NCBI GenBank assembly: GCA_944470555.2
Contig: OX104130.1
Location: 42,565,491 to 42,629,490 of the forward strand
Direction of reading: 5' to 3'
DNA from: Heterobilharzia americana
Taxonomy: Eukaryota > Platyhelminthes > Trematoda > Strigeidida > Schistosomatidae
Length of the DNA: 64,000 nucleotides
Shown: positions 22,840-36,800 of the stretch, in pieces
Layout: every line of letters begins with the position of its first letter
Position numbering within the stretch: the stretch's first letter is position 1
Position numbers and translations under genes: made by a program
Notes under the pieces: model-generated
What the model was told of the DNA's origin: nothing
Database searches by the model: none
What the model saw: only the letters and a program-made list of their open reading frames with translations

Positions 22840-23650
22840 CCGATCTTCTATGCAGCGTTCAGGTCAAGAACGAGCGTATGCCGTGAGACAGTATCCCTTG
22901 TCAGATGAGATCGAACTAAACATAAGTTATCACAGCAACAATCCTCTTCCTGAGTCCCATCTAAGCCCACACCAGTTATCAAAATTAAAGTCCTCTAACT
23001 CTGAGAACTTACTGTTAGCACCTCACTTACCTGAGGCCAAAAGGGGCTATGAATTCCTGCAGACATTCAACTTTCAGAAAGCATGAAACTCAAGAGGTTC
23101 ACCAGTGAGACTCGGGAAGCCTACTCTCAAAGTAAGAATCTGATATTCCGAGGAGTTCCTGAAAACTGAGTCAGCAGAATTTTAGAATGACAACCACGAC
23201 TGTGTATTTTCGAAAACATGCAGGAACCTGAAACCCGTACCTGCATGTGTGCCAAAAAGATGAGGAAAAAAGACCTGTGCTAAGCAAATTAGCGTTCCTA
23301 TCTGCCTCGATGGTAACGATCATACTAAAAGGGATTCGCTCCAGCGGGCATCGTTTGTCACCTGGGGTTTACATGCATCCAGACAGGCTACAAATTGAAC
23401 GGGCTCGTGGTAACCGAGAATTTCGCAAACCGGTTGCTTCGTTGGTAGATTGCCTACTGTCAGGAGTCAGATATGAAGCAGGGGTTTGCTCACTGGCGAA
23501 CAGCACCTGAACCAGGTCCTAGCCCCAAGTTTTGACCATTCATACAACACGCCGGATACAAGGAAACCGCTGTCAACTGCTTTGCAAATAAAGAATATTG
23601 ACTACGCCACGAGTGAATTCAGTCTACTGAAGAAATTCAATGGACCATGT
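22840..23650 (+). mobile_element. Non-LTR retrotransposon ORF1-like relic
   Basis: The plus-strand pieces include a Ser/Leu/Pro-rich stretch at 22850-23086 and then SKNLIFRGVPEN near 23125-23163, the typical LIFRGVPES motif of schistosome non-LTR ORF1 proteins. After a frameshift comes a long open frame (23247-23510) with LKGIRSSGHRL and VYMHPDRLQIERARG. This corresponds to the nucleic-acid-binding segment in which family members have a PD...ERxxR pattern. Several stops show it is dead. Confidence 0.5.
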
Positions 23651-26600
23651 TAACAACGTGGCGCGTGTAAAGCTCACTTCGTTGGTGCCACCGAAATATG
23701 AGTATCTGCCTAGGTCTCTAACCAAGAGCTTATTACCCTGAGCACCAATTAGTTCCATGGTGATAGGACCTGTGAGAAAAAATGTGGGCGGCTCTTCAGG
23801 TAAGTTCTTCTCTCACAGCTCATGGAATATATAGGCGCGGAGTTGCAGCATCACACCTCTCAGCAGCCCAGGTTCGACGACATTCATTGTTTTATCAGAC
23901 TCGCCTAGCTGAAGGCACATGGTCGAGCAACCAGACCATTTGACACGCTGTCGTGTCGCGTTGTGCTGCTCGTAATCGGCCCTCCAGCCAGCCAGTCGGA
24001 AAGCATCAGCATATTGGCCCTACCACCTGACTACACTGTTGTGCCCTTCCTTGCTCTGATATTCAAGCGTATGTGACGAGTGCGAATAGTTGGTGATCGA
24101 TCTCTGCATATGTCAAGTTAGCATCAGGATGACTTTTAAATGTTCAGCTACATGGAACAGTCTTTAAGGTGTTCCTTAAGTGTATCTTGGGCTGGCAGGC
24201 TAGAGGGAGTTTTGTGTGTAGGAAGCAAACCGCCGATTGCTGCTGCGATGGTCGTTTTTCTGAAGATTCTGACAACTCTCTCAGACTATGCGACACACTT
24301 GTCGCAGTTTTAGGATATCCCAATCCTTCAGTCCTCTTGAAGAGGTTTGACCAAAGGAAGGTCGGCAACCGGGTAGGGAAATAATCAAGTTGCCCCTCGC
24401 CTGGACTTGAATCTTGTAGTGGAGGACTTCTCCGTGGATAACCTTTTATTAATCCACGAGTCGGCGAATACGGCCATTGTGTTATACAGCTCAGCATACT
24501 TGCAGAACAGAGCTGGTTCATCTTGTTTACCCGTGCCTCCGAAACCTCGAACGACTTTACACCACAGCCTTTCTGAGAGCTTGGGAAAAAATTGACTGCG
24601 AAACCGATCGTAACTCACAGAATACAAATAGCAATTTGAGGTTCATGCATGACAGAATGGAATGTTCTACTGGCCAGTTCCAGTCTCATAATGTTGTCAG
24701 CGACCCGAAATAGCGCTCGACCGCACCCTCATGCGTCCAAGGCTGAGTTTAAAGTTGTGACTGTGAGTCCAGTCACGAGTAATGCATGTAAAGATAACAA
24801 AATAGGAACAGATTCCGGACCAGTAGCAAGTTTCTATCAAATCCAGGGAGTCTTTTCCACTACGCAGCATCATTCCATCTAGCTAGGACTGAAGTTTCCA
24901 CCTTGATGGGTCACAAAGGGTTGAGGAGTGGTGCCAGTGAAACCACAGGTATATTCGTTGACCAAGATTTACAGGCCTTCTAACCCTCGGGCGTATTTGT
25001 AGATACCTATGTGCATCTCATAGAAACCGCATAGCCGTCGAGAGTTGGTCTGAGTGTCAGTCTGGTGCGTCACAGCTGAGAATCCTGAAAAAGCCAGATT
25101 TCCGGTTTGGATGAAATCTAAAGCACTGTCCTTCACGGTGTCCACTTGTACATGAGAACCTCGGTAGATTTTTCTTGCATTCCCTTGACTACGGTATGGC
25201 CCTCAAGCTTTTGAGGGTAGTTAATGTCTCAGTAATATTCATCAGCGATCGATTCAGAAACTCAAAGGACTCAAGCCTACGGCCAGTCTACCAACATCCT
25301 TCTAGGTGATAGTGTTACCGACCGTCGGGATAAAATAAGTGTTACAGACCACGGCTTTTCTAACGCTTTTGCTCACGCCAACCAGATCTGCCTCATCAGA
25401 AGGTCAAGGTTGACAGAAATCAACTCACCGGCTCTTCAAGGCTCAAGTGAGTCCTGCGATGTCTAAAGAAACTGTTTACCATTCTGCGGCCTACTAGGAT
25501 TCGAATTAAGGGCTTCTACTGTTCTTTGGAAGATAACTTCTGAATTATTCTTCTTGCTGGCGGGGCGAAGACGTGAAAATAAAAAAGGCGAAAGCCAAGG
25601 GGTGGCGCAGCGGTCCGACTTGACCCGACTTCAACGTAGGGCAGAGTACAGTGGATGAATCCTCAATTCTGAAGGATGAAGGCGAAATATAAACGGCAGG
25701 ACGCATGTCAACCACTTATATGAAATGGCATTGAGTTTTAGGTCTTTTTATCCCTCGGCCTTAATTCTTACGTCGCCCGAGAAAAAATGCATTCAGTGCA
25801 GAAATAGCAGTTTTAGCCTTGCAACAAGACTTTGAACAACTTGTTCACATTTTCTGCCAAATCCTCAGTAGTTACAAATGGCGTCACTTACAGTATGAAG
25901 CTTTTGTCGCTCCTGCTTCTTTCGAAGTGTGTCCTCTGAGAATGCACACAAGGGCGCTGCACGTTACCTACTACCGATGTTTAACCTCATAAGCATCTCA
26001 AGTTAGCCATCTTGCTGTTCGCTTAGGCTAGGCTGTAATTCAAAAGTTAGGGGTAGCACCCGCAAGCCAGAACTTGAACACAGTTGGACGGATATCTAGC
26101 ACAACCTTTTCTCCCTGAAAGTTGTTAAGACCTTGGGTGACCTCACCGTGGTTGCAGAACTCCAGGTCCAAATTTGTTGTCCAGTCGAGTTTCCGTCAAG
26201 AGATTATAGACACTGTGGCTAGTAACTCAATCTTTTTCACTTCAGTTACATATTTTTCTCCTTATTGTCTCCATACACAGGTTGTCAAACAGTAAGTAGA
26301 ATTTTACTGGTTGGAGGTGCGTCTGTCAGTTTGGCGTAGGCTTCTACTATTCCGTTGCCAACTATCTGAAACTACTTAACTACATTGATTTTTGTATGTT
26401 GTTTTGGTCCTTCATTTAAAGATTACAAACTTTCAGCTCGTCAATTAAATGTTTTTTTTTTTCACTGAAGATGCTTTTTAATGCATAGGAAGGAATTGGC
26501 TCCAACACACAAACAGCTGCTAAGGCTTATGAAACTTAATTTTTCGCAGGTGAAGTGTTAGATGCAATGACGTACAGTAGCAACAAAGCCGATGACATAA

Positions 26601-27480
26601 TATCTTGTATCACTGTCAAGCGTAACAAATGCTGTTTCCCTTCACCCATCCCAGATAATTTGTAAGTTCACCCAGAAACTTGATTTCCACTGCTCTAGGC
26701 AATCTGTTACTTCTCCAAATATACAGCAATGTATATCATCATACTGTGCACCAATACAATGCTTCAAGACGTGAGTTATCCCTTTTGCCTTATTATCTTT
26801 AGATGTAACTTCAGGTATCGTTATCTGCACTCTCGAAAAGTGAATAGATCAGCTGACTCGAGCACCTCAGAGGTAATTCGCAAAATCGCATCACAAAATT
26901 TTTTAAGAAGTTGGAAAATATTACCCAGGGGAATCCGACCGACTACGATCAACCATACTGTGCTTTTCACTCCTTCATACCACCGATCAATTTTTCACTT
27001 GCTCCTAAAAAGTCACTGCTAACCCTTTTTGAGCCATCGGAACTGGTGGGTTTTTTCCTCCTCTTCTTCCTAAGTTAAACGTAGATTTAAGCACTTATCC
27101 AATATCCAGTATTGATTGTGCGAACGCAGAAAACTCATAGTTTGTGATAGTTTGATTTTCTATCCATTATTTGGCGGTTATTCTTCAACTGACTTAGAGT
27201 TTGGTTGTACCTTTTTTTGTTGCCTGAAAATCCTCTTAAGCATGTGAGGTTATTGAGTGTTCATATGTCTGCATTATTTCTTTACAATGGGCAGAGAAAA
27301 TGCTTAAATATCTTTTAAAGGTAAATTAAATTTTAATTCCAGTGGATTATGATTGAGTGGTCACTTGGATACTTAGCGCTCAAGTAAGGTTATGGTGCAT
27401 TTAGTCAATTAAAATGCAGATTCAGACTTGTTTTAGGACAGAAGGCTATGAGCCTATAATAATCCTTTTGCAGTAGATCT
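23651..27480. other. Repeat-rich, unclassified
   Basis: Short open frames on both strands (for example minus 24144-24627, plus 24407-24882 and plus 26729-27022) are protein-like in composition. None carries a motif I can assign. They are probably further decayed retroelement pieces. A run of T (about 10 bases) occurs near 26452. No intact gene is supported. Confidence 0.4.
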
Positions 27481-27489
27481 TTGTTTCTG

Positions 27490-29300
27490 TTCAGTCCTCT
27501 TTTGAACGAGTCAGTTGATTATGCGGACACTACTTTTTTTGTAAGTCGGTTCCAGAAGTTGACTACTTGGTACGAGAACCAGTAGTCTGCAGAGACAAAA
27601 ATTATCTTTTGCTTTTGTATTCTCCAGCTGTGTCCTCTGACGAGTCCACGACGTAGTGGTAAGGAGGAGAAAAGAGGTTCAGCTCCTTAAGTCGACTTTC
27701 GTAGGTCAGGCTGGTCATCTCAAGGATCTTACAAGTAGCTGACCTCTGAACTCTTTTCAGAAGGTCTGAGTTACCTTTCAGACAAGGAATTGCCATCTCT
27801 GTACAGTTTACTAGTTTAGACCTAACTTAGAATGTACGTAAGATAGTGAACATATCACTACTTATTTTTGTAGACGTTCTGTATGATACCCAGTGTCCTG
27901 AAATTCCGAGCTATGACCAACTGACAGACTCTAAATTAAAATTCACTATAAATCCCAGGTCATTGTGGGTCAGTACTGGAGGTATACGAGTCCCACCAAT
28001 ATCGTAGGTGTTGTCATCTGTGTGCCCCATGTACCTATTCAGACATTTACCTGCATTAACAGGTATCTGCCATTTCAATGACCAGGTAAACTGTCTGTCC
28101 AAAGTGGAAGTATATTCTCGTCATTTTTAATATCTCGTCAGGAGTTTGCGTCATCAGCGTAGAGAACTATAGGGGATTTTTTGATATTTGTCAGTTCATT
28201 TATGTGTAGGAGAAACAGCAGGAGGCCAGGACTGTATCTTGTGGCACTCCACTCTCTACCGACATCCAAGAAGAGAGTTGAGAATTGGTCCTTACTCTTT
28301 GTCTCCTAACAACAAGGAACTCTGATCCATGTAAGTAGATTGGGAGTGATTCCGAAGCTTTCCAGTTTCCCGAGCAAACTGGACTGATGTACCTTGTCGA
28401 ACGCCTTACTAAAGTGTATGACGTTAACATCTATATGTATTTTATCATCCTTGGACCTAGTCCTACTTTCTCTGACTGTAAGGCTTGTCAAGCAAGAGAA
28501 ATTTCTACGAAAGTCATGCTGCAAACTAGGTGATAGAATGTCGCTTTCTGAATGGATTGTAATGGCTTTCTTTCTTGGTTACTCTTACTGCGGGATTTAC
28601 CACAGTACTAGCCAAACTTACCAGTCTATAGTTTGATGGGTGGTGTCTGTCACCTGCCTTGTAGATAGGTGTGACATTGGCCTCCTTCCAATCATAAAGG
28701 AGTGTGGCTTTATCAAGAGACTCTAAACATAGTAGTCAGTAAGGCGGCTACACAAAGGGTAAGCTCTCTGAGCAGCCTTGAGTGCAAATCATCCAGTCTC
28801 GTTGATTTTTCTACGTTAATAGTACTTAACGCCTTGAATAAATCATTGCAGTCGATGTCCACTGAGTTTATTCTGTCGGGTGTCAATATTTCTACTCTTT
28901 AATTGGTGTTCCTGTTTAAAGGTCTCAGTGAAATATCAAGCCATAACGTCTGCTTTTCCTTATCGTTTTCAATTGAACAGTCAGTTTCTGTCCCTTTGAT
29001 TAGGATGGGTACACCATGATATGTCCTGTCTCTATAGTTCATATTGGAAAATAACCTCTTTGAACTTTGCAGTGCAGCCTAGGCCGGAAGCGTTTCAAAG
29101 CATATTCAAGACTGGCGAATAGCAACACTATACAGCCCAGAACCATATCTGATTATCTGCTCTGTGTCTGTAATCGTCCTCATTAATCCGTGTTTCACTC
29201 TGTATGTGTTTCTGTCGGAAATCTTTGCAAGAAACGTCTATTGTTTTGCCTGGGGCACCAATATAGATTACACTATTTCTAAGCACATTAAGTAATCGGT
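27490..29300 (-). mobile_element. CR1-like non-LTR retrotransposon ORF2 relic
   Basis: Read leftward on the minus strand, the order is standard. First comes QHDFRRNFSCLTSL and then IHFSKAFDKVHQSSLLGKLE (RT, near 28385-28520), followed by SGVPQDTVLA near 28220-28245. LKWQIPVNAGKC and THNDLGFIV follow near 27940-28080, then LLKRVQRSATCKI and YESRLKELNLFS near 27670-27770. Last is YQVVNFWNRLTKKVVSA at about 27525-27575, the C-terminus. Stops and frameshifts separate the blocks, and the YADD strand is lost. The N-terminal endonuclease is not recognisable upstream of about 29300. Confidence 0.8.
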
Positions 29301-29919
29301 CCAAAAAACTTGATATGATTTTATGTCTTGTGATAAGGAGCTAAATAGAGGGTTGAGGGACACGTGCAAACGAGGATAACATGGTTATTGTAGCCTCCTC
29401 CTCATTTATTGCATCTCAGCAGTTTCTTCGGAGCTGAAGTCCAGTTGCGATATTTTCACAGATACATAATACGTTCCAGAACTGGCTACCGGTATTGATC
29501 AATGTTCTTTGGTAGTCTGGTGATTTTGTTTCAGAAATTTTGATTCAGTGACAGCTAAGTGGAGATTAATATTTAGAGTTTATCTTACTTCATGATTACT
29601 AAGTTAATTAACTGCTGATACCGCATAATATTGTTTTGTCACTGCATTTCAGTGTTTTTCTTCTGCACGTTGGTCCGATCAGCAGTATCGTGATGTGGTG
29701 GGATGCACAAGCAAAAGATAGTTTAAATTTTATGTATATGTCTAATGTAGCCAGTTTTATAACAGTGATTAAGTGCTATTTTAGGACACGGATAGATTTA
29801 AGATCTTATGTTAAATATTAACAGTGTGGACAAGCGTTAATATTGATTTCTCTCACTTCAGTATTTAAAAAAATATGCTGAACAACATACTCCTGTTTTC
29901 ATTACAAATTTCGATGTAG

Positions 29920-30500
29920 ACTAATACTCTTGAAGTTCGACATTTAAGTCCTGGATGTGAGTTGCCCTCGGAACCATTCACTGTGACCAATCAACATTTA
30001 AATACGACCCTATATCTTTTGGCAGACTTTCTTCAACTTAAACTAGATGATGGTAATTTAGAACCTGTATTTGGATCAGCATTTTTATATGATGTTCATT
30101 CACGCCAAAAGGTTACCGAAACATTCCATTTGATGTAAATTCAAATAAGCTTATGAATCTATTAACTGGAAGCATGACAAATCAGCAACTAGCTTATCGT
30201 GATGCAAGCTCACTAGCACAAACATGTCTGTTTCGAATTAGTAGTCGTTATTCATTATCCAATGCAACCGACCTAAACAGCTCTAACGCAAAAAGTAACC
30301 TCAAGTCATCTTCGAATGGAGGGTCCAGTGACAAAATTGGGTTGAACTCAAACGGCTCTGTGAACGAGTGCGAATCAGATAAAGGTGATGAATTTGACTT
30401 TGAAGATGTTTTAACATTCGCTTCAAACTGGAATGAAAAGCAGACTCTTCACCCAAGTAAAATTTCCTGCTGTAAAGGCGGGTTATTTTTGATTATTAGA
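29920..30500 (+). CDS. DOCK exon with apparent -1 frameshift and a Ser/Asn-rich insertion
   Basis: The acceptor is GATGTAG, ending at 29919, with an in-frame stop just upstream. The donor is GTAAGT at 30501. The first part reads through LEPVFGSAFLYDVHSRQKVT to TFHLM and hits a stop at about 30136. The conserved continuation, FDVNSNKLMNLL then SLAQTCLFRIS, lies in the next frame from about 30131. One T missing in the TTT at about 30130 explains this fully. A Ser/Asn/Asp/Glu-rich insertion of about 65 residues separates CLFRISSRYS from GLFLIIR; in human DOCK7 these blocks are nearly adjacent. Confidence 0.85.
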
Positions 30501-33500
30501 GTAAGTTGAAGTTGACTACTATTGTTGTATATATTTATTTGTAATTCATAACTTGTGTACAATATCTACAAAGCAGTTTCTATCAATACACGTTTCTTTC
30601 ACCAATTTTAAACAGTATTGGTCACCTGGTCTTTCTATAGACCGTCAACAGTATTTGGCTCTTAGTTACTTCAAAAAGAATCGTCATTTTTAGTTTCTTT
30701 CAATTAAACTTTTTATTGCAATACGCTTGCAGAAGCTAACTTCAATAAATAATTGTAAAACAGAAAAATTAACATCTGAATATTTTGTCATCTAGTATTT
30801 TTACATGTACTACACGCCGATGGCATAGTACGGTAGTTATGTTATATCAAGGCTTGGTTTGACGCAGAAAAATCGGAGTATCAGGATTGCATCTCATTAG
30901 TTGCGTGGAAAAATGTTCACGAAAATACATAACACTCCTTCGTACGCTTCCTTGCGAATTAATCGGTGTACAATATTAAGAGATCACAAGGTTAGATGGA
31001 AATGTCGTTCGTTTCTAGTAGCCTTCCAACATTTCTTCAACCGATATCAACCTGCTATGAAAACTACCTTTGACTTCATATATTCATCTTGGTACACCTG
31101 ACCCTTACTCAAAACACCTTTGTTTTGCTAAAATGAAGAAAAGACTAGATATTGAGTAATTGAAAACTATCTAGATGAAATATGCATATTTCTACTAAAA
31201 GTATACATCATTAAAAGTGAAACATGCTGTTTTGCGTCAGATTATGATGATTACTTGTGACTTTGTTTCTGTTTTGATAAATTTTGCATATTCAGATTTC
31301 CGTGCCATACAACCAGAAAATAAAAAAGATACCTTTAGTTCATATGCACAAAACTGATGTCACAGATAAGACTGTTCGGTGTTTTATGCATTTATACTCA
31401 TCATAACTAAACTCTTGTACTGAATATTTCTTATAGTTCTGCTTTTGAAATTCTTTAGGTGAAAGCTGGATGCATGCTTTTGTGGATTGTCTGGTGTATG
31501 TTAATGCTTCAAATTGTCTGGAATTTTTTTTTCATTCAATATGGTATTCTTACTTGTTGGATTTCATGTGAATTGTACAAGGTGTGTGTTTTTAATGGTC
31601 CTGCTTTTCTGATGATATATGTCTGTCGATTCCTGCCACTTACTGTTCTCAGAAAGTTTAACTAACATTTTAGTAACTAATGAATCATCTTTGGCCTTCC
31701 TAACATGTGTATCTATGTTAGTATGAATGACAGTTGAGTTAATCTTCAACTGCACCTTCAGAGAAATTACGATTACTTTCAAAAACCCTGTTTTACGAAT
31801 AAAATATAGCTATTGTTATCGCGAAGTTATACAATTTGGACAGATAACTGGAAAACTGGAAGAAGTTTTTGAAAAGTACATCCCTTGTTCATTTAAATCT
31901 TCCCTGAACTATAATGTAGATTTTCAAAAACAACTATTTTTCACCGAGGTGAAATATCGATTTCGCTCCTTTTCACTGGTGTCTTTTTTTTACAGTGAAA
32001 CCGCCTACATTAACAGTGTCAGTTATTCAAATTAGGCTGAAATTTACCAGAAATTCATTAATTCGCTTTTGGAACAAATATATTTCTGTCTAATATTGAC
32101 AGTGCTATAAGGTTCTCTAAATAAAGTATATTCCTTATCTTTCTCTGTAAAATTCTGTATCACTGTGAGATGTATGTGGTAAACAAAACACTACTAAACT
32201 ACACATGCTTTCATAAGTATTGTAGAGTATAACTTCTTTTCTGTATACTCAGATCTATTTATTATTATCATCGTGTATGTAAAAGATGTGAATTAAACTA
32301 TGTAAATGGAACTGACTTCGTACAGTCTTCGCTCCGGAATGCCTGACCGTTCCTTACAGTTCTTTGCATAAAATACTTAAATCACTAGGTGAAGCTCGGG
32401 ATTGAGAAAAATACCTTGTTCTTACAGTATGTTAACCTTTATTTTGAATCTGTGGTGCAAAGTCATGAAGACAGAAAAGTTGACCAGTTTTGCTGATGAT
32501 TCTTCTTATTGAAATATACAAATGGTTAGTTGATTATTGCAGTACACTTTGAGGCTCCATTCAAGCCTGAAATCAAAAGAGGATTCAAATACTAATAACT
32601 GTAAAATAAGCAGTTCATGCACCTTAAACACCTTTAGTAAAGACAGCAAATATGAAATGTTCCGTGATATATTGATGGCTTAAAAAACAGAATCAATGGA
32701 GCCCTTAAAAACTCAATCTATTTATGTGATGGTGAGTGGTCCAGAAGTAGTATTTTTTGTCTAGAAGGCTAGTATATGCTGATCTGCCAGTATTTTCCAT
32801 AAAACACTCAGATATTTTACGGAACGTTTGTTTAGAAGCTTGATGAATTGAACCATGCTGCAGCGTGATCTGATTTGAAGATTGCATTTTATTTTTTGGC
32901 AGCCAGACTAACTTATGCATTTTAATTAACCAGTTTAGTTTCCAATGAAGTTCAATTCCTTCATTGACTTCGCGATGTTCATACACGAAAAACTGGAGTC
33001 AGGTAATCCGATTATGGAGAAGAAAGAAAACTTCGATTTTTGACGAGATCATTCCTTTATTTACACATTCGTAAACATAGCAGAAAGAATGGAATATTCT
33101 AAGGTAGTTTTCAATCAGGATTTTAAGTATTTCTTTTACGGTAAAAGAACCTAATTAATTGGTTTAATTCAGACACAGGGCTCTCTAGTCATTATATTAG
33201 TGAACCATTTTAATTTTGCAGTCGGCACGAGTAACCCGAGTATAACATGACCAGTAAATTATGTGAATTAATGTTACATGAAACAAGAACTACCATTATG
33301 TCCATTGTTATGTAGGAATTCACTTAGTTATTAAAACGTTCTGTATAAATACTGCCTGATTAAAGTTTTTCTCGAGGCGTTAGAGCGACATTATGCTGTG
33401 GGAATCTTGTGTTGTATGAAGTTTGCCCATATTTTATATATTAGTTTTTCTTTGTTCCAATGCAAATCTTCAGTTAACAGTTTATTTGTGGATAATTCCA

Positions 33501-33800
33501 AGCTAATTTTCAGCATGGATTGAAATCAGTTATAGAAGTACTAAGAACACTACAAAATCTTCACTCAGACATTATAAGAACGTCAGTGTTGTTTAATATA
33601 TCAATAGTTTGTACATTATGAAATGGATTATTGTATTATAAATAACTTTTCAGTGACAAGCTTTCACACAATAATAAGCTGTTTTTCATATTTTGACCTT
33701 ATTTCGAGCAAAATTGCTATCCGTGATCACACCGGCAGTTGGAATTTTTATTCACACATTTACCAATAGTTATCATATATATAGTCTCCCATAACTGGTG

Positions 33801-33859
<59 letters not shown>

Positions 33860-36800
33860 GATGATGATTTTGTGGTTGCCACTTCCTGAAAATATGGTAA
33901 CACCGAAAGACACTTAGTTCTTAACCATAAGCAAACGTTTCCTCGTAACTCAGTTGTAGACATGTTTTAGTAAAATTATGTTCAAGGATTAATTTACAAG
34001 GTGAATGTTATGCGTCAGTCATGGTCAAATATAGGAATGGTTTGCCGTCTATGACTCCATTTTGATCATTTGGATATCATGAAGTCAACTGAAAGTGCCT
34101 GCTTTGAATGGTAATACTGTTCGTAATATATTACTAAGTTCACAGATATATGAAAATAGAATTTCAGTGCAAAACTGGCAGGTTAAATGTCCTATATGAG
34201 GATAATATCTGAATTTGAAGAAGAACCTGAAAAAGGGAGAACTTTAACTAGTAGCTTTGATTGTGCGAACGTTACATGCATTAACATCCAAAAAGTTACC
34301 CGTTAGGATTTGATCTGTTAATTTTGAAAATGAATTTATAGTTATAAGGTAGAAGTCTCAAGTGCATTTTATTTATCCTACCCAGTAAACTCATCGGTTC
34401 CACTTGAATTATTTCACAATATCAAGTTTTTAAAGTACTGCTGGGAGAATGATAAGCTGTCGTTAGATGAATTTTACTGTCAAATTAAAACCATGCAATC
34501 TTTGTTGGTGTTTACTGTTCGTCTAAGTCTAATTTCTGTGTTTTGAAGCTGTGGCTTATTGGTTCAAGTACTGAACTTCCAGTCAGTGGGTCATCTGTTT
34601 GAAACTTGTCACCCTGACGATGTTTGAACTGCCAGGTAGTATTATTACTCCTCATACGATAGGTGTCTCTTATTACCTACTGTATTGATATGCACTTGGT
34701 TGCTGACTACTTTTGTTTTCGATTCAACTTTTCCCGTTGATATATTCCTTCCATTCACTTTGTTTTTTGCGTAGCTAACACAGAATATTCGAGTAGATCA
34801 CTGATTAGGCGTAACTGATTTTGATCAAAGCATATTAGTCTGTTTCGGGCAAAATGCTTCTCATATCTATCCTAACCTGAATTTACTTCGGTGACAGGAA
34901 ATAATTCGCTAAAATCTTAGTGGAGTTACACTTTTGAAACCTCATTTAATAAGTATCTATTAAGTTCACTGAATGTTACCTAGTGCGAACTGTATAATCA
35001 TAGAAGAAAAATGAGTAGATATTTTCATCAGCGCATAAGCAAAGAATATAAAGTTTTACTAAGTTTAGTTATCATTAAAATCAGTCTTGTATTACACATA
35101 CAAATTTTCACAACTAGTCAAATGCAAGTGAGGAAATTTATTTATCATAAGACCATTCTGCGTCATGTAAAAGAATATTATTTTTGGACAAATTTACTTC
35201 TGTTGATTAACGTGAAGACATATTCTCTGAAATGCAATGAATTTCTACCTTTTATCTTGAGAAGTATCGGTTGCAAACAGTCTTAAATTACACTTGTAGG
35301 AGCTATAGGATGAATGAATTTAAGAATCGATTGAAACATAAAAATCAATATGAGAAACCCACAGTGAAATAATGAATAAAACGGAATCTGGAAGATATGA
35401 AATTATCATCATATCGTGGTCATAAATTCCAATTCCTTTATCTTAATTCCTCTTAAGGTAAATCTTACCAATCAGCGATTATTTATGCATTTTTATTTTC
35501 TGGCTGTAGTAATAATAATACTAGTGTATCGCAACCCCCTGCATGTCTATGTACTAGGTTATGGGTCAAAATTGTTATGTAGGGGCCTATGGAACCACTA
35601 AGTTGCCCGAGTCGAAGCAGTTGGAGCGAAGTTGATTCACTGCTTGAAAGGCTATTTCCTAAGCTAATGAGACACATCCTAAAACAATATTCATAAAATT
35701 ATGAATTTAGAGCCTAAAGTGGAACAATTTTCTTATTGACAATCTAATGAAGGAGTCATTATAAATAAGTAATTCAAAAATTAAATTGAATGTTCAACGA
35801 ACTTCAGTTTTTTGTGTGAATTGGAATACGTTTTTCACACTTGGAATAATTTAGTGCTATCATTTTTTCTAAGAATCAAAACTGACATCCATCTCATTAA
35901 ACATAGATGCGCTACCTAACAGGCTAATGATTTCTTACGTACATCATTTGTTCAACACATCAGTTAAGAATACGTATGAACGTTATAATGTAATTTATGA
36001 TGATATCTGGACACTAGAATATAAGAAGTTCATACAACAGCTATGAGAAGCTTGCTATGAATAGTATGAACAGTAGTAAATAACTAGGCCAATCAATAAT
36101 TTAGTTACATGGGTGGATACATAATTGGTTTTCTTACGCTTGTCTGGTCAGCTACTGTGTGAAATGTTCGTGAGCTGGGAATCAAAATGTTGGGGTAGCA
36201 CAACACGTGATCGGTTGCCTAGGTCTAGTTGCTCTGGTAAATAGGATAAGATTTCGCCACTAACATTTCTTCGCTGAGATACCCGTGTAATCTATGGATT
36301 AGGTGTCTGTGTGGATGCGTCACTGCAGAATTGAACCATTTTAAGCTCACTGAAACTGAAACTATCAAGGTTTTGAAGTGATTATATATAATTGAATGTT
36401 CCTACTTATGATTTTACCAGGGTTCAGCGTTTAGTTGATATATCATATAAAACTCTTAGTGGGATTCTAATGCGCAGGGCTGCTATTCATCATGGAAAAT
36501 ATTTGAACACGTGTCTCTTTCATTCATTAATGCATATCTTTTTGGTAAGCTGATGTTTCTCTTTGATGCGTAATGCATCAATCTAACAAATAGGGCTCCC
36601 CTTACGAAATAACTGTTTAGGGTTACTGCTAATATGTTATTTTTCTTTTTTTAATATTCGATAGTTCATTGTGGAGTACCTAGACTTCTTAAGCATTAGT
36701 GTGGTAGAGATTTTATGTAATATGTCTTAAAATCGATTTTTCTAGCAGGTGAATATCGTATTTGGCTCTATGCCAAATATTACAAGATTTGTCAGTTCAT

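Noticed and set aside
33760..33963. Minus-strand 67-codon open frame
   Set aside because: It is an artefact of the AT microsatellite, giving an Ile/Tyr repeat.
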